Positions 11,940 to 22,069 of a DNA stretch of 64,000 bases are shown in pieces. The stretch is from Ailurus styani (taxonomy: Eukaryota; Chordata; Mammalia; Carnivora; Ailuridae), in the NCBI GenBank assembly GCA_002007465.1, contig LNAC01000110.1, forward strand, positions 1,039,448 to 1,103,447. The letters are read 5' to 3'. The translations under genes were made by a program, and so were the position numbers. The notes beneath the pieces are model-generated. The model did not search any database, had not been told where the DNA came from, and saw nothing but the letters and a program-made list of their open reading frames with translations. The first letter of the stretch is position 1, and each line of letters begins with the position of its first letter.

Positions 11940-12820
11940 ATGTTCTTAATCTCCATGGGGTACCATTTTATCAAGGACTTTCCCAAACTCCATTGTTTTT
12001 TCCTCAGTTTTAGTCAGTTGATGGAACTATAATAGATGGTCATAAGGAATTAATGGTCAGTGGGACCTACTTTTCGGATGACACAAATGGGCTTTATAAT
12101 GACACACCTGAGCATTTGGACATGTATTGTTGGAGTCTCCAAGGTTCAGTTCAGAAGAGACCAAGAGAGATGTGGGTTTTAGAGAAGAAGCCCCGAAGTT
12201 CCTTTAAGTGCCTGAGAGGTTAACAGCAGAGTTGAAGTGGGTAGGAAATGAAAGCGCCCCCCTGAGAGGAATAGCTCACAGAAACAAGCATTGCTTGTCA
12301 GTATCTACCAAGTCTAACTCTGTTTTTGTTCTTTTAATTTTATGCAACTGCTGTTAGTTTACATTTCATGCTAGGAATACAACAGTAAGAAATGGACTCA
12401 GGGAAGGGTGAGTGCCAGGGATGTCTCCACTAACTTACATCGGCAGCTAAAATATGCCCTGTTCTCGAAGACAGCCTATGGAACACGGTTCTTTCAGTTC
12501 CTCCTCCCGGTGGAATGCCATTCTCATTTTATCAGATTTATTTTATTTTTTTGAAATTTCAAGATGAAATTTCATCTTGAAATTACAGGCGATAATTCAG
12601 AAGTGATGGAGAAATTCCCCATGAGGGAATTCAAACAAGCTTTTCTTTATTTAGGAAATCTTTGGATACTTGGTACAAATGTTAACTTTCATCGATGTTT
12701 TCCCCATTAATTAACCTCCTTTATCAAGTAATTTATGTGCCTTCAGAACATTATCAAAGCTAATGGCAAAGGCGTAATTTTCGGGGTGGGCTTAAATTGA
12801 AGGCACCATAGAAAAGCATT
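11940..12820. other. Intronic stretch, contains a perfect palindrome
   Basis: No repeat family or exon is recognised. A perfect 30-bp inverted repeat at 12555-12584 is listed separately. Confidence 0.4.
12555..12584. repeat. Perfect 30-bp palindrome
   Basis: Two 15-bp arms (AATTTCAAGATGAAA and its exact reverse complement) meet with no spacer at 12569/12570. The symmetry breaks at 12554/12585. I see no transposon or factor site explaining it. Confidence 0.95.
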
Positions 12821-12836
12821 AAAAAATGTCTAGGGA

Positions 12837-13035
12837 GGGCGCCTGGGTGGCTCAGTGGGTTAAAGCCGCTGCCTTCGGCTCAGGTCATGATCCCAGGGTC
12901 CTGGGATCGAGGCCCACATCGGGCTCTCTGCTCAGTGGGGAGCCTGCTTCCTCCTCTCTCCTCTCTCTCTGCCTGCCTCTCTGCCTACTTGTAATCTCTC
13001 TCTCTGTGTCAAATGAATAAATAAAATCTTTAAAA
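12837..13035 (+). mobile_element. CAN-SINE, very young mustelid-type copy
   Basis: Full-length: head GGCGCCTGGGTGGCTCAGTG, GGTTAAAGCCGCTGCC, body GGTCATGATCCCAGGGTCC, CT-rich stretch, then AATAAATAAAATCTTTAAAA. A perfect 16-bp target-site duplication AAAAAATGTCTAGGGA is at 12821-12836 and 13036-13051. It is nearly identical to the reverse copy at 49370-49586. Confidence 0.95.
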
Positions 13036-13805
13036 AAAAAATGTCTAGGGAACTATTGAAATTCTTAGAAATATGCTTCTGATACCGGTAAGTTTTGTGG
13101 TATATTTTGGATATGTTGTATATTAGTATTTGAAAAATGGTATTTATAAATTTTAGAGATGTCAAGAACTCCCATAACTATAGTTTCACTTTTTCCTCTT
13201 TCTATGCAACTCCCCTCTGTACTTGTAAGATAGGAAAAGAGAGAGAGAGGGGAAGTGGGAAAAGAAATAAACATTTCTATAGCATCTACTGTGTTATTTT
13301 ACTAAGAACTTGTTCAGCAAGCATACAAAGCAGAGTAAATGCTTACATCTTGTTTCCACTGTTATGACCAATAATACCACCACAATACTTGTGTAGGCGC
13401 AGGTCTGAAATATGTAGGCCACTTTTCTGATCTGGAGTCACAATTTATCCATCAGGGGTTATATTCTGAGCATTTCCCAGCAGTTTACGAAACATTCCTG
13501 GCTTTAAAGCAAGAAAACAACAGGCTATGTGTCTCATTCTTTTTTGTTTCCATCTATTACTGATTTCTGAACTAAAAAAATGCTAACATAATAGGAATCT
13601 TAGGAATTGGCCGCTGGATTACCATTAAGACTTGTGGGCATTTGCTCTGGCTACTTTCCAAGATGACCCTCCCAGTGTCTTCTGGTTCGAACCACCTGGA
13701 TAAACAAAAGCTTAGGGACATGTTAATCTTCATCAGGGTAAGTTCTCATTTTGTTTCTGGCTTAAGGTACATCATTTAATTATTATTTAAATTAGTTAAA
13801 ATTCA

Positions 13806-14002
13806 GGGATGCCTGGGTGGCTCAGTTGGTTAAGCAGCTGCCTTTGGCTCAGGTCATGATCCCAGAGTCCTGGGATCGAGTCCCACATCGGGCTCCTTGC
13901 TCGGCAGGGAGCCTGTTTCTTCCTCTGCCTCTGCCTGCCACTCTGCCTGCTTGTGCTTTCTCTGTCTCTGACAAATAAATAAATAAAATCTAAGAAAAAA
14001 AA
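13806..14002 (+). mobile_element. CAN-SINE
   Basis: Head GGGATGCCTGGGTGGCTCAG, body, CT-poor middle, ACAAATAAATAAATAAAATC tail. Flanks AGTTAAAATTCA (13794-13805) and AGTTAAATTTCA (14003-14014) are a target-site duplication with one mismatch. Confidence 0.93.
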
Positions 14003-14197
14003 AGTTAAATTTCATCTGCACTGTGAATTAATTGGTTGCCTCTTTTCTTCAATTCACTTAAACTGAACCTTCAAATGCTAAAGTATACCTAAAGTTGTGA
14101 AAGTATCTGTTACTTTTTAAGACTCAGAATGGGTTTAATCAATTAAGATTATGTTCACTTGGATCTAGCCTCAAAGAATTAATATTGTCTGTGAATA

Positions 14198-14712
14198 CAG
14201 GTGGTACTCAAGCTATGATGGCTCAACTTAATGGTTTTTCAACTTTATGATTGTGAGAAAGTGATACACATTTAGTAGAAACCATACTTCGAATTCTGAA
14301 TTTTGATCTTTTTCAGGGCTAGTAACATAGGCTTTGATACTCTCTCTTGATGTTGGGTAAGTGGCAGTGAGTCACAGCTCCCAGGCAGCCACATGTTATT
14401 GAGGGTAAATAACTGATATACTTACAACCACTCTTTACCCATACAGCCATTCTGTTTTTTACTTTCAGTGCAGTATTCAATATATTACTTGAGATAATTC
14501 CACACTTTATTATAAAGTAGTCCTTGTGTTAGCTGATGTTTCCCCTTTGTAGGCTAGTGTATTCTGAGCACATTTATATTTGTCTAGGCTAAACTACAAC
14601 GGGTGTTCTGTAGGCTAGGTATACTAAACACATTCCTGATTAACAGTGTTTTTAATTTACGATGGGTTTATCAGAACATAATCTCATTATAAGTAAAGGA
14701 AGATCTGTACAT
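14198..14712 (+). mobile_element. TIR-type DNA transposon fossil (subfamily unassigned)
   Basis: Left end TACAGGTGGTACTCAAGCTA, right end AAGTAAAGGAAGATCTGTAC, which are diverged inverted copies of each other. The inside matches a common mammalian nonautonomous DNA element: TTTTTCAACTTTATGATTG, AGTAGAAACCATACTT, ATACTTACAACCACTC, TTACGATGGGTTTATCAG. Orientation is arbitrary and it has no coding capacity. Confidence 0.6.
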
Positions 14713-14952
14713 TAGTCAGGGTGATTTCAACTCCAAATAAGAGAACACATGACTATCACCAGCCTGGACAATGGGGAGTTTATCATTACACCTAAGGTGA
14801 AGTCTGGGGAATTCCAGGGACAGCTCATTTTGTGACTCAAGGAAGCGAGGTTGGCTTCCCTTATTTCTCTCTCCTATTTGCAAGGTGGCTGTATTCTTCA
14901 CAGAATGTTATCTAAAAGTTGGAAAAGAAAGTCTTGTCTCCAACCAGTCTTC

Positions 14953-16880
14953 TTTTTTTAATTAAAAAAATTTTTTTTTATTATATTCAGTTAACTACCA
15001 TATAGTGACTCGTTACTAGTTTTCAATGTAGTGTTAAGTGACTCAACAGTTGCGTATAACACTCAGTGCTCATCACAACACATGCCCTCTTTAATATCCA
15101 TCACCCCACTACCCCATCTCCTCAACGCATTCCTGTCTAAAAGCCTCAGTTTATTTCCTGGAGTCCATAGCCTCTCATGGTTTGTCTCTCTCTCTGATTC
15201 CCCCATCCCTTCAGTTTTCCCTCCCTTCCCCTATGGTCTTCTGTGCTATTCCTTATGTTCCACATATTAGTGAAACCATATGATAATTGTCTTTCTCTAC
15301 TTGATGTATTTCACTTAGCATAGTCCCCTCCAGTTCCATCCATGTCTGTGCGAATGGTGGGCATTCATCCTTCCTGATGGCTAAGCAATACTCCATTGTA
15401 TATATGTACCACATCTTCTTTATCCATTCATCTGTTGAAGGGCATCTCAGCTCCTTCCACAGTTTAGCTATGTGGATATTGCTGCTATGAACTTTGGGGT
15501 GCATGTGCTCCTTCTTTTCACTACATCTGTATCTTTGGGATGAATACCTAGTAATGTAATTTCTGGGTCATAAAGTAACTCTATTTTTAAGTTTTTGAGG
15601 AACCTCCATATTGCTTTCCAAAGTGGCTGTACCATCTTGTATTCTCACCAACAGTGTAAGAGGGTTCCCTTCTTCACATCCTTGCCAACATTTGTTGCTT
15701 CTGGCCTTGTTAATTTTTGCCATTCTAATTGGTGTAAGATGGTTTCTCATTATGGTTTTGATTTGAATTTTCCTGATGGCTAGTGATGTTGAACATTTTT
15801 TCATGTGTCTGTTAGCCCTTTGTATGTCTTCTTTGGAGAAGTATCTGTTCATGTCTTCTGCCTATTTTTTTGGAATGGATTATTTGTTTTTTGGGTGTTG
15901 AGTTTGAGAAGTTCTTTATAGATCTTGGATATCAGCCCTTTATTTGTACTTTAATTTGTAAATATCTTCTCCCTTTCCGTGGGTGGCCTCTTAGTTCTGT
16001 TGCCTGTTTCCTTTGCCGTGCAGAAGCTTTTTATCTTGACGAAGTCTCAAAAGTTCATTTTTGCTTTTATTTCCCTTGCTTTTGGAGATGTGTCTTGAAA
16101 GAAGATGCTGTGGCCTATGTCAGAAAGGTTACTGCCTATGTTCTTCTCTAGGATTTTGATGGAATCCTGTCTCACATTGAGGTCTTTCATCCATTTTGAG
16201 ATTATCTTTGTGTATGGTGTAAGAGAATGGTCCAGTTTCATTATTCTGTATGTAGCTGTCCAATTTTCCCAGCGTCATTCATTGAAGAGACTGTCTTCTT
16301 TCCATTGGATGTTTTTCCCTAATTTATCAAAGATTAGTTGACCATAGAGTTGAGGGTCCATATCTGGGCTCTCTATTCTGTTCCATTGATCTATGTGTCT
16401 GTTTTTGTGCCAATACCGTGGTGTTTTGGTGATCACAGCTTTGTAATATAGCATGAAGTCAGGCAATGTGATGCCCGCAGCTTTGTTTTTCTTTTTCAAC
16501 GTTCTCTTGGCAATTCAGGGTCATTTCTGGTTCCATACAAATTTAAGGTTTGTTTGTTCCAGCTCTTTGAAAAATGCCAAAGGTATTTTAATAGAGATGG
16601 CATTGAAAGTGTAGATTGCTCTAGGCAGCGTAGACATTTTAACAATGTTTATTCTTCTAATCAATGAGCGTGGAATATTTTTCCATCTTTTTTGTCTTCC
16701 TCAATTTCTTTCATAAATGTTCTGTAGTTTCTAGAGTATAGATCCTTTACATCTTTGGTTAGGCTTATTCGTGGGTATCTTATGGTTTTCGGTGCTGTTG
16801 TAAATGGAATTGATTTCCTAATTTCTCTTTCTACAGTTACATTGTTAGCATATAGAAAAGCAACTGATTTCTGTGCCTGC
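14953..16880 (-). mobile_element. 5'-truncated L1 with broken ORF2 C-terminal region
   Basis: A 1.9 kb L1 in reverse. The 3' UTR side begins at a T-rich tail near 14953-14985 (ATTATATTCAGTTAACTACC); the 5' end stops at about 16880 beside a SINE. Minus-strand frames between about 15253 and 16882 carry L1 ORF2 C-terminal text such as [36 protein letters not shown] and [18 protein letters not shown], but frameshifts and stops break it into pieces. The reverse-transcriptase core and ORF1 are absent, so it cannot move. The 3' UTR and tail are typical of carnivore L1. Confidence 0.93.
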
Positions 16881-16890
16881 ATTTTTTCCT

Positions 16891-17077
16891 TTTTTAAAGA
16901 TTTTTAGTTTATTTTTGAGAGAGAGAGAGAGAGCATGCACATGCAGGTGGAGCGGGAGAGGGAGAAACCGACTCCCCACTGAGCAGGGAGCCCAACATGG
17001 GGCTCAATTCCAGGGCACCAAGATCATGATCTGAGCGGAAGACAGATGCTTAACCAACTGAGCCACCTAGGTGCCCC
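16891..17077 (-). mobile_element. CAN-SINE at the 5' edge of the truncated L1
   Basis: Reverse copy: TTTTTAAAGATTTTTAG tail side, (GA)n stretch, then GAGCAGGGAGCCC, GATCATGATCTGAG and a head complement ending CCACCTAGGTGCCCC. No clean target-site duplication is visible (T-rich ATTTTTTCCT before, TTGTCTTCCCTTTTT after). Confidence 0.92.
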
Positions 17078-17388
17078 TTGTCTTCCCTTTTTAAGAGTTA
17101 AGCCCCCCATGATGTGCTCAGCAGAATTTACCTTTTTAATTTTTGTCCATAGTTATATCGTATTCCTAAAGAAGCCCTTGACAAAGAAACAGAATCACCA
17201 TGATTGGTTAAGACTAATAAATATTAATGTTTTGGGGTGGGCGAGGAGAGTCCCTGAAACACGTTATCTACCCAAATGATGAATAAAGTTAGAGTTGTGT
17301 TAAGAAGGATGAAGAATAGTGCCTTTTATGCAGGTGATAAATAGTATCTGCTACAGTGAACAAAATTTTTTTATTAAAAATGCCAATA

Positions 17389-17492
17389 GGGGCACCTGAC
17401 TGGCTCAGTTGGTAGAGCAGGTGACTCCTGATCTCAAGGTCATGAGTTCAAGCCCCACATTTGGTGTAGAGCTTACAAAAAAAAAAAAAAAA
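17389..17492 (+). mobile_element. Short tRNA-like SINE with poly-A tail
   Basis: Only about 88 bp of tRNA-related head before a poly-A tail: GGGGCACCTGACTGGCTCAG, TTGGTAGAGCAGG, GGTCATGAGTTCAAGCCCC, TGTAGAGCTTAC. The A-box (TGGCTCAGTTGG) and B-box-like (GAGTTCAAGCC) elements of a Pol III promoter are recognisable. The flanks GCCAATA (17382-17388) and again after the tail suggest its duplication. It lacks the CT-rich stretch of the longer copies. Confidence 0.85.
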
Positions 17493-17499
17493 GCCAATA

Positions 17500-18900
17500 A
17501 TAGTGTATTATTCAGTAATATTTGTGGCACAAAAAAGCTGAAAGCCCAACTCTAACTGGTTTAAATAATAAAGAGAAAGTATTAACTCTAGAAATAAGGG
17601 CTAGTTTCAGGCAAGAATTAAACTAGTAGTCCCAGTGACATAACTGAAGATCATTCGGTCTTTCTGCTCTTTACAAGGTGAGCTTCTTACTAAGCCTAGC
17701 ACTATTCTGGTACCCAGATGACTGCCACTGACTTCCTGGAATGACTCTCCTTCTTTGTGTCTAGGGTCTCTACCTTATTTACTACAGGAAAAACAGGAGA
17801 CTTTTCTATCCCTTAATCTTCAACAAGTATCTCTCATGTTCCATTGGCTTATATTAGGTTATAAGTTCCTCTCTGAACCAGTGCATGGGCTGTGCAATTG
17901 ATGTTTAAGCTTATAACACTGTAATATAGTTAAAGCAATGCTATTTATGACAGTAATTTTCTGACAGAAGTGGAAAAAAATCAGGAAGACAAAATGAATG
18001 AACGAATGAATGATGACTAAAGACCTCTCTCAATTATTGTGAGTAGCCATTTCCCTAGCAAGAGTCTCAATAAATTGAATAATTGTTTTCTGAAAGATAG
18101 CTTAAAACCAAGCAAATCATAAACATCAAATTTATAGGAAACATCGAGTAAAAGCCACATCAGCATCAAAATCCTAGCAGAAAAAGAAGCTGGTCATTTT
18201 GGGTGCAATTGTTGGTTTTGAAAAAGATGAAGTTTTTCAATGTGACATTTTGATATTGAGGAAATTGAATTAATTATTTCTTGGCTAAAGAACACACACA
18301 GAATTCAATTCATTTAGGTTTAAATTTGCCTTTGATATTTGTTTATCATTTGAAGAGACTTTTTAAATCTAAATAAGAAGTCTCTTTTTAGTAGCATGGA
18401 CTTTTTAGTGTGCAATGATGTTTAATGCCAGAAACAACATTTCTAAAATGACAACTATACACACCACAAAGTAAAAAATATATATATTTACACATATGTA
18501 CACATACATATTTATGCATTCTAAAATATACTCTTGGACAAATTAATAGTGTCTTAGAGCCAGTGAGTGAATTACATTATTCAGTATAGGGAGAAAGAGA
18601 GATAGCTCCTAAAAGATGCAAGGTGAGGGTTCAGAGCCTACATTTATGGATTGCCACTGCAATAATTACTTCAACTTGTGGACAGATCAGCCCCTCTGTG
18701 TATGGGCCTCTTCATTTATAAAAAAAGACATTAATCTTTTTTTCTTTTCTTTTCTTTTTTTTTTTTTACTGCAGAGTCCTATGATTGCATTCAAGATGTT
18801 GAACTTCTGGGCATATATTCTAAACTATTTTGCATTAACACAATGTGTTGTTTTGTTCTTTACCTGTTGGCATTTAAGCTCCTTATGCTTGGTTTAACAG
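17500..18900. other. Intronic stretch with no confident feature
   Basis: 17520-17880 resembles an old medium-reiteration repeat (AAGCCCAACTCTAACTGGTTTAAATAATAAAG) that I cannot name. The rest is AT-rich and unassigned, with a TA-rich stretch at 18477-18530. Confidence 0.35.
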
Positions 18901-18904
18901 CCCA

Positions 18905-20605
18905 AGCTACATACTTATTGCCTAGTAGTGGGTATACGTTAAGTGCCAGATGCTTGTTGAGTTAAATGGGAAGCAATGATGGTGATTATGACCTCGTCTT
19001 CTTTAATAGATGGAAGGGTAGGAGCGAATAGTTTATTTAGAATTCTTCTAATGTCACTATGACCCCCCAAAACTACTTGTCAGTCTTTTCTTATAGAAAA
19101 ACAGCCAAAAGGACCAAATTTGGCCGGAAATAATACTTCTTTAGCTTTTTAAGCTTCTTGGAAATTAGGAGTCCTATTGATGATAACCACAAAGTTACAT
19201 ATTTGCCTAAGAGCACGTATCTCTCAAGTGTGGAAAATAAGAATGCTGCCAAGTAAGAATTTCAATTAAAATGGTAAAAAAAAAAAAAACCCCACACTTA
19301 TAAAATTGGTTCTATAGTATTACTACTATAGTAAGTGTTTGAAAAGCCAATTGGGCAACTTAAATCCTCACATTAACATCTCTCTGTAAGGATGAGATAG
19401 GGATGCAGGTGTGTATATCTGTGCATGTGCAAACAAGTGTCCACATGGTCCAAAAATATCCAGAGAGGAGGTAAATAATGTGACACAAGAAGTAAGAGAA
19501 GGTAAGTGGCTACTACCCAATGGGGAATCCTTTATCTGGACTTAACCCCCTTGAACATTGTACTCTATGTTGAAATAGCTTATACCCTATCGTATAAGAT
19601 AGATAGAAGTACAGAGGGACACAGAGAGAGCTAGAGAAAGAGACAGAAAGAAGGAGAGAAGAAGAATGAGATCTAGCAAGGTACCATAGTGGGGGTAAAA
19701 GCTACAGGACTGAGCAGTAATTGGGCAAATTTTGCAGAGAATGCTTTGGAAAATAGTGATTCTTTAAAATCTCAGCACTGTCTTAGGTAGTAACAAAGTA
19801 GAGCCTTCTATTAAAACCCCAGTGACAAAGACTCTGTGTCTTGAGGGAGAACTCTGCACAACTGCGGATAGAGAGGCTAAGAATTCTATGCTTTGTGTGC
19901 AGAAGCTCTGATATGAGAAAGTGACTCTACCATATACAGTCTGAAACTGGGACAGTGCAAGGGATAGGAAAGAAGAGTGGATCTTGCAGATCAATAGTAT
20001 GATGCAAAGTATGGACAGAACTAGGAAGGAGTTGTTTCCTTATCCACAAATTCCTTAATGAATAGGATTGGAAATGAATATAAGAACTACATACTTTGCT
20101 CAAGGTAACTTTAGAAAACTGTGTGTAGTGTGTTCCATCATATGGCTTTAGGCCTTCCCAATCTTTCATCCTTACAACATTCTGAGTCAAAGAACCCTTT
20201 AGATAGTGTTAGAGATAGTCATGGGAACCAGGTAGAAGCATGTGACTATAGCAGTCAAGCATTTGGAGTGGTAAAACTGGATAAGCAGCATCATTTTCCA
20301 AGTGCCAGTTTAATAAGTCCTGATCCTATCTGGATGTGTCCCACATTCCATGCGCATACGTACATTATATATGTATATACATAGAAGCATGGCTAGGAGT
20401 TGGGAGAGACGAGTAAAAGCTTTGTCAACCAAATGCAAAGTTGTTAACATCCTTCCATCAAGGCTGTACTTTTATACGAAAACAAAATAACATAAGAGTT
20501 TGATTTCATACAAAATTCTAATGGATTAACATCAATTAAGAGAAAAGTATAAACAAACGGAATACTATAAATGAGCATTTCTGAATGGGACTTACTTGTT
20601 TTGGA
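18905..20605. other. Intronic stretch with no recognised feature
   Basis: Text near 18925-18980 loosely resembles an L2 3' end. A purine-rich run lies at 19617-19670. No exon is recognised. Confidence 0.4.
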
Positions 20606-20611
20606 CATGTG

Positions 20612-20715
20612 GATGAATTCATTCATCCCACAAAGTGCCTATTATACGCCGACCTCTTAGTTAGATCTTAGGGATAAAGCAGTGACTAGAAACTGTTTCT
20701 ACTCCGAAAGGGAAA
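20612..20715 (-). mobile_element. L2 LINE 3' end fragment
   Basis: ATGAATTCATTCATCCCACA, AGTGCCTATTATACGC, TAGGGATAAAGCAGTGACTA is the reverse complement of the L2 3' terminus (target-like ATTCATTCA, then the size/age phrase of L2). Confidence 0.6.
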
Positions 20716-21029
20716 ATAGAAATTCTCAGTTCTTCTTCTGTTAGTCATAATAAGCTTGTTTGTGTCAACATTCTGGTAATCATCTCAGTTGTAAGACAAA
20801 GAATTGCAAATGTTCTCCAATACCAAACACATGCCATGATGAAAGCAAGCATCCTGAGAAGTACTGAAGTTACTGTACATGTATTATATATACCTTAGTT
20901 TCCTATAATCAAGAGGAGTGTGAGTAAAATGATATATAAGAACCGTTTTCTTTTTGTGGAACATAACACGAGAGTATTAGGATTCACAGAAAGGAGAAAT
21001 CTGTGTTCAAACGAGGCTCCTTCCAATCT

Positions 21030-21205
21030 GCTTGCTGTGTGAACTTGACAGAATTACTAAAACTGTGCTTCAGTTTCTTCATCTGTAAACAGGTCTAGCA
21101 ATACATCAATATAGTACCTCATAGATCTGTAAGAGACTTAGGTAGGTTAATTCATGTTAAGCTTTTAGGATAGTGCCTGCCACATGGTAATTGCTAAAGA
21201 AATGT
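21030..21205 (+). mobile_element. MIR SINE
   Basis: Collinear with MIR: TGCTGTGTGAACTTGACAG, CTTCAGTTTCTTCATCTGTA, AATATAGTACCTCATAGATC, AGTGCCTGCCACATGGTAAT, AAAGAAATGTTAACTG. Confidence 0.8.
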
Positions 21206-21339
21206 TAACTGTATTATTATTGTTATTATTGTGTACCCAAGTTTCTAAGCATATTCCCTGAATCAAAGTTTCCCATCTTCCTATAAATTAGCTGACATTT
21301 CTATCTAGTAGAATGCTCAGATAGAAATTTCCATTTGTA

Positions 21340-21640
21340 TAGGTTCACTATCCCATAGCTCTATTTCCAAAATCCTAAACGCTCTGGAAAAAGTTTTTCA
21401 TAGCTCATCTGGTGGCAAAATCTGACCTGACCTGAGCTGAATTCATTTGGCAGCAAAATCTGATTTGAGCTGATGAGAACCTATTTATAGCATTTATATA
21501 ACCCATTCAGTGTAAATACTGTATGAATATATTTGATTATCGGATATTGTCCCTGTAGGGAGTACCTTTCAAATTTGAAAAATTCTGTATTCAGAAGCAT
21601 ATTTGACCCTCAAGATTCAGATAAGAGATTGTAGAGCTAT
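21340..21640 (+). mobile_element. Probable DNA-transposon MITE fossil
   Basis: A known-looking medium-reiteration element: TAGGTTCACTATCCCATAGC at the left, TTTCAAATTTGAAAAATTCT and TCAGATAAGAGATTGTAG at the right, the right end being a diverged inverted copy of the left. Internal repeats TCTGACCTGACCTGAGCTGA and TCTGATTTGAGCTGATGAG. The family is not assigned. Confidence 0.45.
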
Positions 21641-21987
21641 ATTAGTCAGGATACATAGTATAGAAGAAATTTCCATCTGTGGCTCTGTAAGGCAAGATTT
21701 ATTATTCACGGATGTGAGTTCCTCCAATTAAAAACATCCCAAACCAATCAGCTCTCTAGATCCAAAAAATGTGAAACTTGTTTCTTCCATGACATTCATT
21801 ATCACTAAATCAGTGTTTCCTCCTACTTGTTCTTCCTGCTGTAATTTCCAAGGGGCAGTTATTTTGGCTTGGGAACATATATTAAATTATAATAATTCTG
21901 CTCCCTCCACTTGTTGTATTCTCTTCTCCAGTCTCTGCCCACATTCATACAAACACATCATAAAGTACAGGTTGAAACAGATTCAAA

Positions 21988-22065
21988 TTGTTGTCCAATC
22001 ACTATGTTGTGCACCTGAAACTAATATAACATTTTATGTCAACTGTACTTCAAGTAAAAAAACCC
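21988..22065 (+). mobile_element. L1 3' end scrap
   Basis: TTGTCCAATCACTATGTTGT, GCACCTGAAACTAATATAAC, ATGTCAACTGTACTTCAAGT and a short A tail are the closing words of older carnivore L1 3' ends. Confidence 0.7.
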
Positions 22066-22069
22066 TCGA

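Noticed and set aside
12826..13020. Open frame matching another at 49404-49592
   Set aside because: Both lie in copies of the same young CAN-SINE; the shared peptide is repeat translation, not a gene family.
15253..16882. Several minus-strand frames as genes
   Set aside because: They are broken pieces of L1 ORF2 C-terminal text in a truncated element.
17389..17480. tRNA-like sequence as a true tRNA gene
   Set aside because: Followed by poly-A and flanked by duplications; it lacks a proper acceptor stem and is a SINE head.
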